Shown here: positions 39,632-48,966 of the stretch, piece after piece
How positions within the stretch are numbered: position 1 is the stretch's first letter
Layout of the letters: each line of letters starts with the position of its first letter
From: Nakamurella lactea DSM 19367
Lineage (GTDB): Bacteria; Actinomycetota; Actinomycetes; Mycobacteriales; Nakamurellaceae
NCBI RefSeq assembly: GCF_000426645.1
Contig: NZ_AUFT01000005.1
Coordinates: 1 to 64,000 of the forward strand
Direction: 5' to 3'
Length of the DNA stretch: 64,000 bases
The notes under the pieces: model-generated
Told to the model about the DNA's origin: nothing
The model's input: the letters and a program-made list of their open reading frames with translations, nothing else
Database searches by the model: none
Position numbers and translations under genes: made by a program

Positions 39632-40666
39632 ATGAACGACTCCCAGGACGCCCGCGCCGGCGACGACACCACCGAATTGCCTTCGGTAGCAGCGACGCCG
39701 GACGCGGGCGTTGCTGCGCCCATCGACGCCCAGGCCACCGCGGTTGAGCACGGCCCGGTCGAGCACGACGCAGCGGCCGAGCACGATGCCTCCGGCACCC
39801 GCGCCGACAGCGCCGCCGCCGACAGCGCGGCCGCCGAGGCCGGACCGGTGGCCAGCGACGACCACGCGGATGCTGTCCGCAAGTGGCGGGAGAAGACGGC
39901 CCGCCGGCGCAAGCCGGCGAAGAAGCGCCCCTGGTGGGTCGAGGTGCCGATCCTGCTGGTGACGGCATTCGTGCTGACGTTCCTGATCCAGACGTTCCTG
40001 TTCAAGGTCTACTACGTGCCCTCCGGCTCGATGGAGCAGACGCTGCACGGGGTCGAGAGCGGCGGCGACCGGATCCTGGTCAACAAGATCGTCTACGACT
40101 TCCGCGACCCGGCGCCGGGAGACATCGTGGTCTTCAAAGGCCCACCGTCATGGGTCCCGGAGGCCAGTGTCGCCGGGCCGACGAGTTGGCTCGGCAAACT
40201 CGGCCAGGCGGTCGGATCGGTGGTCGGCATCGCCCCGCCGAATGAGAAGGACTTCGTCAAGCGGGTGATCGCGGTCGGCGGCCAGACCGTCAAGTGCTGC
40301 GATGCCGACGGCAATGTGGTGGTCGACGGAGTGTCGCTGAACGAGCCTTACATCTACGAACCGATCCCCTTCCTCCCCGGTGATCTCGATTGCAGCGAGG
40401 CGCATCTGGCCGAGCCGAGCCGTGATCATGTTTCCGGGCGCTGCTTCGGGCCGATCAAGGTGCCGGACGGCCAGATGTGGGTGATGGGCGACCACCGCTC
40501 GAACTCGAAGGATTCGTCGTTCGGCTGTCAGGGCGGCCTCACCACCGGTTGTCAGGGACCGGTGCCGATTTCGGATGCGATCGGCAAGGCGATCTTCATC
40601 ATCATGCCGGTCTCCCGGTGGGACACCCTCGGCGATCCGGGCATCGATCACCGCAGCGGCGGTTGA
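39632..40666 (+). CDS. lepB: Signal peptidase I
   Basis: A 344-residue type I leader peptidase. A long Ala/Asp/Glu/His-rich cytosolic N terminus (about 95 residues) precedes one membrane helix (PILLVTAFVLTFLIQTFLF). The catalytic Ser lies near residue 132 in VPSGSMEQTL and the Lys near 210 in FVKRVIAVGGQTV; box E is GDHRSNSKDSS. It cleaves exported preproteins outside the membrane. A Cys pair in TVKCCDADG and others may form disulfides. Confidence 0.95.
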   Translation: MNDSQDARAGDDTTELPSVAATPDAGVAAPIDAQATAVEHGPVEHDAAAEHDASGTRADSAAADSAAAEAGPVASDDHADAVRKWREKTARRRKPAKKRPWWVEVPILLVTAFVLTFLIQTFLFKVYYVPSGSMEQTLHGVESGGDRILVNKIVYDFRDPAPGDIVVFKGPPSWVPEASVAGPTSWLGKLGQAVGSVVGIAPPNEKDFVKRVIAVGGQTVKCCDADGNVVVDGVSLNEPYIYEPIPFLPGDLDCSEAHLAEPSRDHVSGRCFGPIKVPDGQMWVMGDHRSNSKDSSFGCQGGLTTGCQGPVPISDAIGKAIFIIMPVSRWDTLGDPGIDHRSGG

Positions 40667-40667
40667 G

Positions 40668-41531
40668 ATGACGGCGGTCGCGCCGAGGACGACCCGGCAG
40701 CGCGCGGGCGGCAGCGCTGAGGGCCGCGGCCTGCACCGGCCGAGCCTGCGCTTCGAGAAATCGCTGATCAGGGACGGTTGCCTGCGGCTGGCCGCGATGG
40801 ATGAAGTGGGCCGCGGCGCGCTTGCCGGTCCGGTGACCATCGGGATCGTGGTCGTCACCGAACGGATCGGCCGGGTACCGGAGGGACTGCGCGACTCGAA
40901 GCTGCTGACGCCCTCGGCCAGGGAGCGGCTGGTCGGTCCGGTGCGGCGGTGGGCACGTGGGGAGTTCGCGGTCGGCCATGCCAGCGCCGTCGAGATCGAC
41001 GCCATCGGCATCATGGCCGCCCTGCGGGCGGCGGCCCGCCGGGCGCTCGCCCAGCTCGATCCGGTCGACGCGTTGCTGCTGGACGGCAAGCACAACTACC
41101 TGGCTCCGCCGGACCCGACCCTGTTCGACGGCCTCGAGCCGGGCTACGAGGGTGACGACGGGGCTGACGGTGGGCCCGGTGGGCTCGGCGGCGGAGCTCG
41201 GGACGGCTGTGCCGGCCGACCGGCGGAGCTGCCGGTGTTCGGCGAGCGAACGCCGCCACCGGTGCACCTGAAGGTGAAGGCCGATCTGACCTGTGCCGCC
41301 GTGGCCGGTGCGAGCGTGCTGGCCAAGACCGAACGGGACCGCCTGCTGACCGCGCTGGACCCCTACTTTCCCGAGTACGGGTTCGCCGTGCACAAGGGAT
41401 ATGCCACGCCGGAGCACCGGGCCGCCATCCGGCAGCATGGAGCGAGCGTGGTGCACCGCCGCAGCTGGCAACTTCTGGGTCATGATGGACGCCAGAACGA
41501 CGGGTCCGAGGAAGAGGGTGGAATGTCGTGA
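40668..41531 (+). CDS. rnhB: Ribonuclease HII
   Basis: A 287-residue RNase HII. Acidic active-site motifs: AMDEVGRGALAGPV near residue 45, LLLDGKHNYL near 140 and the KTERDRLLTALD segment; KGYATPEHRAAI lies near the end. An insert of about 40 Gly/Asp-rich residues (GYEGDDGADGGPGGLGGG region) interrupts the fold after the second motif. ATG 40668 is one base after the lepB stop. It removes ribonucleotides from DNA. Confidence 0.94.
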   Translation: MTAVAPRTTRQRAGGSAEGRGLHRPSLRFEKSLIRDGCLRLAAMDEVGRGALAGPVTIGIVVVTERIGRVPEGLRDSKLLTPSARERLVGPVRRWARGEFAVGHASAVEIDAIGIMAALRAAARRALAQLDPVDALLLDGKHNYLAPPDPTLFDGLEPGYEGDDGADGGPGGLGGGARDGCAGRPAELPVFGERTPPPVHLKVKADLTCAAVAGASVLAKTERDRLLTALDPYFPEYGFAVHKGYATPEHRAAIRQHGASVVHRRSWQLLGHDGRQNDGSEEEGGMS

Positions 41532-41842
41532 GCGCGGAGGATCTCGAGCAGTACGAGACCGAGATGGAGCTCTCGCTGTACCGGGAGTACCGCGACATCG
41601 TCGGGCAGTTCGCCTACGTGGTGGAGACCGAGCGGCGCTTCTACCTGTGCAACGCGGTCGACCTGCAGGTTCGCAACGGTGACGGGGACATGTACTTCGA
41701 GGTCCGGATGTCCGACGCCTGGGTGTGGGACATGTACCGGCCGGCCCGGTTCGTCAAGAACGTGCGGGTGGTGACGTTCAAGGACGTCAACGTCGAGGAA
41801 CTGGACAAGCCCGACCTACGGCTGCCGGACAACATCGAGTAG
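41528..41842 (+). CDS. DUF2469 conserved actinobacterial protein
   Basis: A 104-residue protein, MSAEDLEQYETEMELSLYRE, FAYVVETERRFYLCN and MSDAWVWDMYRPARFVK. This family is confined to actinobacteria and is regularly placed after rnhB; its function is unknown. The GTG overlaps the rnhB stop as GTGA. Confidence 0.93.
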   Translation: MSAEDLEQYETEMELSLYREYRDIVGQFAYVVETERRFYLCNAVDLQVRNGDGDMYFEVRMSDAWVWDMYRPARFVKNVRVVTFKDVNVEELDKPDLRLPDNIE

Positions 41843-41995
41843 CGGCTGGCCGGCCGCCGATCCCAGATTTCCACCCGGTCGGTTCTGTCCACAATGTCGG
41901 CGGCGCTGTTCATCGCGGGCTCCGGTCGGCGTCATCCTGTCTACAGACCCGGTGCACATGGCGCGGTCGGGACGGGGACGGACAGGGGGCAAGGC

Positions 41996-42382
41996 ATGGG
42001 CGACGCCGGTGCGGGGAAGCGGGAGGACCCCCGCCGGGTGCTGGGTCGCCGGGGTGAGGACCTGGCCGCGCAGTACCTGACCGACCTGGGCCTGGTGGTG
42101 CTGGATCGGAACTGGCGCTGCCGGGAGGGCGAGCTCGACATCGTCGCCACCGACGGGATCAGCCGGATCTTCATCTGCGAGGTGAAGACCCGCAGCGGGA
42201 TCGGCTACGGCACCCCGGCCGAGGCGGTAACCCGTGGCAAGCGCCGCAAGATCCGGCGGCTGGCGAACCTGTGGCTGGCCGCGCACGTCGGCGCGTGGCG
42301 GCCGATGCAGTTCGACGTCATCTCCGTGCTCTGGCCTCCCGGGAGCGAGCCCGAGATCACCTATCTGCCAGCGGCTTTCTGA
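41996..42382 (+). CDS. UPF0102 YraN-like endonuclease-fold protein
   Basis: A 128-residue protein with a PD-(D/E)XK-type core: GRRGEDLAAQYL, GELDIVATDG and FICEVKTRSG. The start ATG 41996 has AGGGGG upstream; the open frame before it lacks support. In actinobacteria it usually precedes comM and dprA; here kup and a small gene intervene. Confidence 0.92.
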   Translation: MGDAGAGKREDPRRVLGRRGEDLAAQYLTDLGLVVLDRNWRCREGELDIVATDGISRIFICEVKTRSGIGYGTPAEAVTRGKRRKIRRLANLWLAAHVGAWRPMQFDVISVLWPPGSEPEITYLPAAF

Positions 42383-42491
42383 TTCGTCCGGCGGCACCGG
42401 CTGGTCAGCCGGCCCGTCATCGGGTCGGATGCGGTCGAGCCGCGCGGACCACAGCGCCGCGAGCACAGCGGACCGGGCTACCGTGCTGGGT

Positions 42492-42746
42492 ATGTCCGAA
42501 CCCAGTGATCTGCCGGATCTGACCGAGATCGACGAGACGGTCACCTTCATCGAGAACCGCAGCCCCGCGTCGAACACCCCTGAGCAGGCGGACCGGGACG
42601 AGGCAGTGCTCGGCTCGATCCAGCCCAGGCTCACCGAGATGCTGGCGCGTCAGCTTCCCGCGCGGTACGACAAGGACCGGATCCGGGGTCTGCTGGATCG
42701 GGTCAACAACACTATCGAGCGGATCCGGCGGGACCGGCTGTCCTAG
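42492..42746 (+). CDS. Small hypothetical protein
   Basis: An 84-residue acidic protein starting MSEPSDLPDLTEIDETVTFI and ending with an amphipathic helix LLDRVNNTIERIRRDR. Third positions are GC-rich. No known motif, no membrane segment. It stands alone between yraN and kup, in their direction; no good ribosome-binding site is seen. Confidence 0.55.
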   Translation: MSEPSDLPDLTEIDETVTFIENRSPASNTPEQADRDEAVLGSIQPRLTEMLARQLPARYDKDRIRGLLDRVNNTIERIRRDRLS

Positions 42747-42794
42747 CCGCGGGCTGCACTGTGGCCGGCCGCAAGGTCGGGCACACTTGCCGTC

Positions 42795-44813
42795 ATGAGC
42801 GGTCCCGATGCGCCCAGCACACCGTCGGATGACGCGTCGACGAATTTCGGCGCGCCCCCGGCCGCTGCTGCGAACGTTCCGGGCGGCCCCGCCGGCCGGC
42901 CGCACGGTGGCAACCCGAATCACCCGGCCGTAACCCGCACCGGACTGCTGGGATTGGCGCTCGGCGCCATCGGTGTCGTGTTCGGGGACATCGGCACCAG
43001 CCCGCTGTACGCCATGCAGACCGTCTTCGCGATCGACAACCACGCGGTGGCACCGACTCCCGACGACGTGTTCGGGGTGATCTCGCTGGTGTTCTGGTCG
43101 ATCACGGTGATCGTGTCGGTCAAGTACGTGGTGTACATCTTGCGGGCCGACAACGACGGCGAGGGCGGGATCATGGCGCTGGCCGCACTCATCAGGGAGA
43201 AGCTGGGGTCGCGCCGCCGCCGGATAGCCGTTGCCATGGTCATCGGCGTCATCGGGGCGTCGCTGTTCTACGGTGACAGCCTGATCACACCGGCCATCTC
43301 CGTGCTGTCGGCGATCGAAGGCGTCGAGGTGGCGGCACCCGGAGCGCACGGGATCGTGCTGCCGCTGGGCATCGCCATCGTGACCATTCTGTTCCTGGTA
43401 CAGCGCATCGGCACCCACCGCATCGGCAGGTTCTTCGGTCCCGTCATGGTGGTCTGGTTCGTCGTACTGGCGGCGACCGGGCTGCCCCACATCGCGGCCA
43501 GACCTGGGATCCTGCAGGCCCTCTCGCCGATCCACATCTTCGGGTTCGTCGGCGATCATCCCTATACGGCGTTCATCGCACTGGGTGCCATCGTGCTGGC
43601 GATCACCGGCGCAGAAGCTCTCTACGCGGACATGGGCCACTTCGGCCGCCGCCCGATCCGGATGTCGTGGTTCGCCGTGGTGTTCCCGGCCCTGACCATC
43701 AACTATCTCGGTCAGGGCGCCTTGATACTCGACAACCCGGGAGCCATCGCGAACCCGTTCTTCCTGCTCGCACCGAGCTGGGCGCGCATTCCGCTGGTCG
43801 TACTGGCCACCTGTGCCACGGTCATCGCGTCGCAAGCCGTGATCTCCGGCGCTTTCTCGGTCTCTCGGCAGGCGGTCCGCCTCGGCTTCTTGCCACGACT
43901 GACGGTGCGGCACACCTCGACCAAGGAGAGCGGCCAGATCTACGTTCCGGCAGTCAACTGGCTGCTGTTCGCCGGAGTGCTGATCCTGATGCTGACGTTC
44001 GGCTCGTCCAGCAAACTGGCCACCGCCTACGGTTTGGCGGTCACCGGAACGCTGCTGTTGACGACCACGTTGTTCCTGATCCTCGCCGGTTCCAGCTGGG
44101 GTTGGGCCAGGTGGCAGGTGGTGGTCGTCGGTGTCGTGTTCGGTGGCCTCGAACTGACCTTCTTCGCGGCGAACCTGACGAAGGTCGCACACGGCGGCTG
44201 GCTGCCGCTGCTGGTCGCGGTGGTCGTCGTCACCGTGATGATGACCTGGCAGCGCGGCCGCCGGGTGATCACCGAGCGCCGGCTGGCGGCGGAGGGTCCG
44301 CTACTGGCATTCGTCGAAACCCTGCGCGCGCACCCGGTGCCCCGGGTGCCGGGCACCGCGGTCTTCCCCCATCCCAGCAAAGAGACAGCGCCGCTGGCCC
44401 TTCGGGCCAACACGCAGTTCAACCGGATGCTGCACGAACACGTGGTGATCGTGTCCGTCGAATCCGAGAACGTCCCGCACATCCCGACCGATCAGCGGCT
44501 GACCGTCGACGAACTCGGGTACTCCGACGACGGCATCGTCTACCTCGCAGTCCGCGTCGGATTCCAGGACGAACAAGATCTCCCTGCGATACTGCGGCAT
44601 GCGGTCGGGCTGAGCCCGGAACTCGAATTCAACCCTGACGAGGCTCTCTACTTTCTCTCCCGGATGACGATCGAGCGGGGGAGTGACCCGCGCATGGCCA
44701 CCTGGCGCAAGCGATTGTTCATGGGACTGGCGCACAATGCAGCCAGTCCGGTCGAGGCCTTCCGTCTTCCCGAGGACCGCACGGTCGTGATGGGGTCACA
44801 CATCCGGCTCTGA
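42795..44813 (+). CDS. kup: KUP-family potassium uptake transporter
   Basis: A 672-residue K+/H+ symporter with about twelve membrane helices. The N-terminal signature GVVFGDIGTSPLYAMQTVF lies after a 45-residue disordered region; DNDGEGGIMALAALI, YADMGHFGRRPI, and the C-terminal soluble segment with VVIVSVESENVPH are typical. The C-terminal end is complete. Confidence 0.95.
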   Translation: MSGPDAPSTPSDDASTNFGAPPAAAANVPGGPAGRPHGGNPNHPAVTRTGLLGLALGAIGVVFGDIGTSPLYAMQTVFAIDNHAVAPTPDDVFGVISLVFWSITVIVSVKYVVYILRADNDGEGGIMALAALIREKLGSRRRRIAVAMVIGVIGASLFYGDSLITPAISVLSAIEGVEVAAPGAHGIVLPLGIAIVTILFLVQRIGTHRIGRFFGPVMVVWFVVLAATGLPHIAARPGILQALSPIHIFGFVGDHPYTAFIALGAIVLAITGAEALYADMGHFGRRPIRMSWFAVVFPALTINYLGQGALILDNPGAIANPFFLLAPSWARIPLVVLATCATVIASQAVISGAFSVSRQAVRLGFLPRLTVRHTSTKESGQIYVPAVNWLLFAGVLILMLTFGSSSKLATAYGLAVTGTLLLTTTLFLILAGSSWGWARWQVVVVGVVFGGLELTFFAANLTKVAHGGWLPLLVAVVVVTVMMTWQRGRRVITERRLAAEGPLLAFVETLRAHPVPRVPGTAVFPHPSKETAPLALRANTQFNRMLHEHVVIVSVESENVPHIPTDQRLTVDELGYSDDGIVYLAVRVGFQDEQDLPAILRHAVGLSPELEFNPDEALYFLSRMTIERGSDPRMATWRKRLFMGLAHNAASPVEAFRLPEDRTVVMGSHIRL

Positions 44814-44833
44814 CCGGCGCGGTTCGGCCGGTC
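44812..44833 (+). terminator. Possible hairpin after kup
   Basis: GACCGGC-GCGGTTCG-GCCGGTC, a seven-base perfect stem beginning in the kup stop codon. No T tract follows, so this is only a candidate terminator. Confidence 0.25.
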
Positions 44834-45248
44834 GGCCGTCGTGAGTCGGCGTCAGCACGTCACAGCATCTGCGTGCCGCGCCGTCGTCCGTTACCGAGCA
44901 TCGAGTGCCCGATGGTGGCTCTGAACATGTCTTTCACCCCGGGTGGCGGAGCTCGTCGAGCAGGGCCATCCAGCACTTCGCGGACTCGCCGTCACCGGCC
45001 CGCAAGGGACCAGCGGCTCGACTGCTTCGCAGCTGATGGGTGTGGCGGCGTCACTGTCCGCCGGGGATCTGCCGGAAGTGGTCGATGTGGTTTCGCGACC
45101 GGGCGGATCTGTCCGTGTCAGGGTGTCCACACAGCTGATTTCTTCCACATTCGTTGGTGGTGTCTCCGCCTGAATCGGCATCGAGGGCGAGGCTGGAACC
45201 GACCGATGGCCCGCTTCGGGACGTTCGGTAGGTGAGGGGGTCAGGCGA
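44814..45248. other. Intergenic region kup-comM without a confident gene
   Basis: About 435 bases. A GTG frame at 44943-45173 (76 codons, ending STFVGGVSA) and opposite-strand frames overlap each other; none has a ribosome-binding site or known motif. The base composition at 45110-45175 is less GC-rich than the surroundings (ACAGCTGATTTCTTCCACATT), which may mark the comM promoter. Nothing else is supported. Confidence 0.5.
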
Positions 45249-46763
45249 ATGTCGTTGGCGCGGACGTGGTCGGTGGCGTTGGACGGGGTGACGGGACATC
45301 TGGTGCAGGTGGAGGCACATCTGGCCGGTGGGTTGCCGGGAACCCTGGTGATCGGGCTCGGTGACGCCGCGGTCTATCAGGCCCGGGACCGGGTGCGGGC
45401 GGCGGTGATCAACTCCGGTCACAAGTGGCCGGACCTGCGCATCACCCTGGCCCTGTCGCCGGCGGCGTTGCCGAAGAAGGGCGCCGGTTTCGACCTGGCG
45501 CTGGCGATCGCCGTGCTCGAGGCTGCCGAGGTAGTACCTCGGGGGCGGGCCGGGGATACCGTGCTGATCGGCGAACTGGGACTCGATGGGGGGATCCGAC
45601 CGGTTCGGGGAGTGCTGCCGTTGTTGTTGGCGGCCAGGGCATCCGGCCGGCGTCGGGCGATCGTTCCGCTGGCGAACCTGACCGAGGCGGCGCTGTCCGG
45701 GCTGGATGTCCAGGGGGTCGCGGAGCTGGCGGACCTGTTGGCCCATCTCAACGGGGAATCGGATCGTCTCGTCGACTGTCCGCCGGTACCGGTGCCGCGG
45801 CCGCCGCGGATCGCCGACATGTCCGAGGTCCTCGGTCAACCGGAGGCCAGGGCGGCGTTGGAGGTCGCCGCGGCGGGCGGCCACCACCTGGCCATGATCG
45901 GGCCGCCCGGTTCCGGCAAAACCATGCTCGCTACCCGCCTTCCCGGTTTGCTACCGGGGCTGGACGCCGCGCAGTCGCTGGAAGTGACCGCGGTGCACTC
46001 GGTGGCCGGCGGGTTGGACGATGAGACACCGTTGATCACCCGGCCGCCGTTCGTCGACCCGCACCACACCGCGTCGCTGGCCGCGGTGATCGGCGGCGGC
46101 AGCTCGCTGATCCGGCCGGGCAGCGTCAGCCTCGCACATCGCGGCGTGCTGTTCATGGATGAGGCACCCGAGTTCAAACCTACTGTGCTGGACGGGCTTC
46201 GGCAGCCGCTGGAGTCGGGTGGGGTGATGTTGGCCAGGGCAAGTGGAGCGGTGCGGTTCCCGGCCAGGTTCCAGTTGGTGATCGCGGCCAACCCGTGCCC
46301 GTGTGCAGCGGCCCGCGATGTCGATTGCACCTGTGCCTCGGGCATCCGCCGGCGGTACCTGAGCCGGATCTCCGGGCCGCTGCTGGATCGGATCGACATC
46401 CGCGTCGACATCCCGCCGCTGGATCCGGCATCGCTGACGCAGTCCGCGGAGAAGCCGGAGGCCTCGGCGCCGATCGCGGAACGAGTGCTGGTGGCCAGGG
46501 AGCGCGCGGCCTACCGGTGGCGATCGACACCGTGGCGGTTGAACGCGGAAGCGCCAGGCCCCGTGGTGCGTCGGCAATGGCGGGCGGGCCGGTCGGAGAC
46601 GGAACTGGTGGAGCGGGCGGTGCGGACGGGTCGGCTGACCGGCCGGGGGTTCGACCGGGTGTTGCGCTTGGCGCTGACCAGCGCGGATCTGGCCGGTCGG
46701 GAGATACCGAACCGGGGCGACGTGGGGCGGGCCTTGGCGCTGCGCTGCGGGGAGGGGCTGTGA
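45249..46763 (+). CDS. comM: YifB/ComM-family Mg-chelatase-like AAA+ ATPase
   Basis: A 504-residue protein: N-terminal Lon-protease-like fold (GVTGHLVQVEAHLAGGLPG), Walker A MIGPPGSGKTMLATRLP near residue 220, Walker B GVLFMDEAPEF, and a cysteine cluster NPCPCAAARDVDCTCASG near 355-375. ComM is a branch-migration helicase that helps natural-transformation DNA integrate. It directly precedes dprA with a GTGA overlap. Confidence 0.93.
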   Translation: MSLARTWSVALDGVTGHLVQVEAHLAGGLPGTLVIGLGDAAVYQARDRVRAAVINSGHKWPDLRITLALSPAALPKKGAGFDLALAIAVLEAAEVVPRGRAGDTVLIGELGLDGGIRPVRGVLPLLLAARASGRRRAIVPLANLTEAALSGLDVQGVAELADLLAHLNGESDRLVDCPPVPVPRPPRIADMSEVLGQPEARAALEVAAAGGHHLAMIGPPGSGKTMLATRLPGLLPGLDAAQSLEVTAVHSVAGGLDDETPLITRPPFVDPHHTASLAAVIGGGSSLIRPGSVSLAHRGVLFMDEAPEFKPTVLDGLRQPLESGGVMLARASGAVRFPARFQLVIAANPCPCAAARDVDCTCASGIRRRYLSRISGPLLDRIDIRVDIPPLDPASLTQSAEKPEASAPIAERVLVARERAAYRWRSTPWRLNAEAPGPVVRRQWRAGRSETELVERAVRTGRLTGRGFDRVLRLALTSADLAGREIPNRGDVGRALALRCGEGL

Positions 46764-47941
46764 CGGCGAAATACGGTGTGGGACAAGGAGAGCAGCTGAC
46801 CATGGGCGAGAGTATCGACGAGATCCGGGTGGCCAGGGCCGGGCTGTTGCGGGTGATCGAACCACCGAGCCCGACGCTGGCCGCCTTCGTCGCCGAGCAT
46901 GGGCCGGTACTGGCCTGGGAGAAGATCCGTCACAGAGCTGCGCCGGGCGGACTACGGCGCTCGGCGTCGGGCCGGACGGATGGGTCCACGGCGGATCAGC
47001 TGCAGCGATTGGCGATCGACGACCTGCGCCGAGCCAGCGAGTCTGGGGCGCGGCTGGTGGTGCCCGAACAGGACGAGTGGCCGGCGGCGACGATGGCCGC
47101 CTTCGAGATGTCGGACCTGGTGGCTCCGTTGGGGTTGTACGTGCGCGGCACGGCGTTGCCACCGGAGCAACGAGGGGCGGTGACGATCGTCGGCAGCCGG
47201 GCATGCACGGCCTACGGCCGGCGGGTAGCGGCGGAACTGGCCGGGGACGTGGCCGGCCGGGGGTCTCGAGTGGTGTCCGGGGCGGCCTTCGGGGTGGACG
47301 CGGCGGCGCACCGCGGGGCGATGAGCGCTGCAGGTGCGCGATCCACGATCGCGGTCCTGGCCTGCGGGATCGACCGCGTGTACCCGGTGGCGAACAAGGA
47401 GTTGATCGACGAGATCGCGGCCGGTGGCGGGGTGGTGCTCAGCGAGTACCCGCCGGGGACAACACCGGCCCGGCACCGATTCCTGGTGCGCAACAGGCTG
47501 ATCGCCGCATTCGGAGCGGTGACGGTGGTCGTCGAGGCGGGCCGTCGGTCTGGGACGATCAGTACCGCCAACGCGGCGACGGAGCTCAACCGGGTGGTGA
47601 TGGCGGTACCCGGTCCGGTGACCTCGGCGCTGTCCATCGGGTGCCACGATCTGCTGCGCAAGGGCCAGGCGGTGGTGGCAACCAGCGCGTCCGATGTGCT
47701 GGACGCGATGGGGCTGTTCGAGCTGAGCCCGCCGCCGGAGATGCCCGCCAAACCCACGGATCTGGTGGTCGGTGAGACGGCGAAGGTGTACGAGGCGTTG
47801 CCCGGGCGCGGTGGCCGGACGGTCTGGGAACTCGCCCAGGAGTCGGGTGTACCGGCCGGCGAGGTGATGATCGCGTTGGCCGAACTCGAGCTGCAGGAAC
47901 TGGCCGAACGCGATGGCCCGAACTGGCGTCGGCTGCGGTGA
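46760..47941 (+). CDS. dprA: DNA-processing protein DprA
   Basis: A 393-residue Rossmann-fold DprA/Smf. Key stretches are VTIVGSRACTAYGRRVA, VVSGAAFGVDAAAHRGA, LACGIDRVYPVANKEL, FLVRNRLIAAFGAVTVVVEAG and RSGTISTANAATELNR. A C-terminal winged-helix segment (VYEALPGRGGRTVWELAQES) follows. DprA loads RecA on incoming single strands. GTG 46760 overlaps the comM stop; ATG 46802 with AAGGAG nearby is another possible start. ComM and DprA occur even in non-competent bacteria. Confidence 0.93.
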   Translation: MTAKYGVGQGEQLTMGESIDEIRVARAGLLRVIEPPSPTLAAFVAEHGPVLAWEKIRHRAAPGGLRRSASGRTDGSTADQLQRLAIDDLRRASESGARLVVPEQDEWPAATMAAFEMSDLVAPLGLYVRGTALPPEQRGAVTIVGSRACTAYGRRVAAELAGDVAGRGSRVVSGAAFGVDAAAHRGAMSAAGARSTIAVLACGIDRVYPVANKELIDEIAAGGGVVLSEYPPGTTPARHRFLVRNRLIAAFGAVTVVVEAGRRSGTISTANAATELNRVVMAVPGPVTSALSIGCHDLLRKGQAVVATSASDVLDAMGLFELSPPPEMPAKPTDLVVGETAKVYEALPGRGGRTVWELAQESGVPAGEVMIALAELELQELAERDGPNWRRLR

Positions 47942-48006
47942 GTGGCCCAGGCAGAACCTGTGGTGGCGCCTGCTGCGATGAACGCGCGGGTCCGGCCTGT
48001 GCCGGG

Positions 48007-48906
48007 TCAGCGGGTGCCGTCGATCGCCGCCTCGATGGTCCTGGTGACCGATCGAGGATCGGAGATCATCGGCAGGTGACCGGTTCTCGCGGTGCTGATG
48101 TGGGATCCGGCGCGGACGGCCATCGCCCGCTGGGCCGCGGCCGGGATCACCTTGTCGATGGTGCCGATCTGATACCACGACGGGATGCTCTTCCAGGCGG
48201 GTGCCGACGACGGTTCGCGGAGTGCGCCCAATGTCACCGGTCGTTGGGACACCGCCAGCACCTTCGCAATCCGGCCGGGCAGATCGTTGGCGAACGCCGT
48301 CACGAACAGCTTTGGAAGCACATACAGCTCGGTGGCGGCAGTGGGTGGCAGGGTCGTCGGGACGAACCGGAAGAGCTTGGTGGGATCCGGGTCGGCCAAC
48401 GCCGAATCGGGTCCGGGCAGCGCCAGCACGGGCTCGCCCAGGTCGGGCGCGAACGCGTCGACATAGACCAGGGCCTTGACGTTCGCATTGCCGGTAGCGG
48501 CATCGCTGATCACCGCGCCTCCGTAGGAATGGCCTACCAATACGATCGGACCGTCGATGGCGCCGAGGAAATCACGGAGCGCCGCGCTGTCGTCGGACAG
48601 GCTCTGCAAAGGTGTCGGGAACACCTGAACGTCGACCCGATCGTCCTGCAGCCGCTGGACCACGCCACTCCAGCTGGCGCCGTCCGCCCAGGCACCGTGC
48701 ACCAACACGACGGTGGGCACCGGCCCCTGCGGATGCTGGGTGGGGTGCTGGGCTGCGGCTTTCGGCAACGAGTGGGCCGCGGCCGCGGAGCCGGCTGCGG
48801 CAGACGCAGGGACCACGCCGGCGAGGATCAGGCCGACGACGGCCAGGGTCACCCCCAGGGTCCGGCGACGGCGGTGCGGTGAGTGACGGTGTGTCTGCGG
48901 CTTCAT
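48007..48906 (-). CDS. Exported alpha/beta hydrolase
   Basis: A 299-residue protein with an Arg/His-rich N terminus, hydrophobic signal segment (LGVTLAVVGLILAGVVPASA) and an alpha/beta hydrolase fold: TVVLVHGAWADGASW with the oxyanion hole, the nucleophile elbow LVGHSYGG, and a C-terminal GHLPMISDP His motif. It resembles the esterase/salicylate-esterase-like group; substrate unknown. It converges on dprA. Confidence 0.85.
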   Translation of the reverse strand: MKPQTHRHSPHRRRRTLGVTLAVVGLILAGVVPASAAAGSAAAAHSLPKAAAQHPTQHPQGPVPTVVLVHGAWADGASWSGVVQRLQDDRVDVQVFPTPLQSLSDDSAALRDFLGAIDGPIVLVGHSYGGAVISDAATGNANVKALVYVDAFAPDLGEPVLALPGPDSALADPDPTKLFRFVPTTLPPTAATELYVLPKLFVTAFANDLPGRIAKVLAVSQRPVTLGALREPSSAPAWKSIPSWYQIGTIDKVIPAAAQRAMAVRAGSHISTARTGHLPMISDPRSVTRTIEAAIDGTR

Positions 48907-48966
48907 GGGTGTGCCCTTCGTCGGTGTCGTCGGTCGGGTGTCTGCCGGATGCGTGTCTGTGGTCCG

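Noticed and set aside
42746-42795. c-di-AMP riboswitch before kup
   Set aside because: Only 48 bases separate kup from the preceding gene, too short for a riboswitch, and no matching motif is seen.
44943-45173. 76-codon ORF between kup and comM
   Set aside because: The amino-acid makeup is plausible, but no ribosome-binding site, motif or conservation can be shown; listed only as part of the intergenic region.
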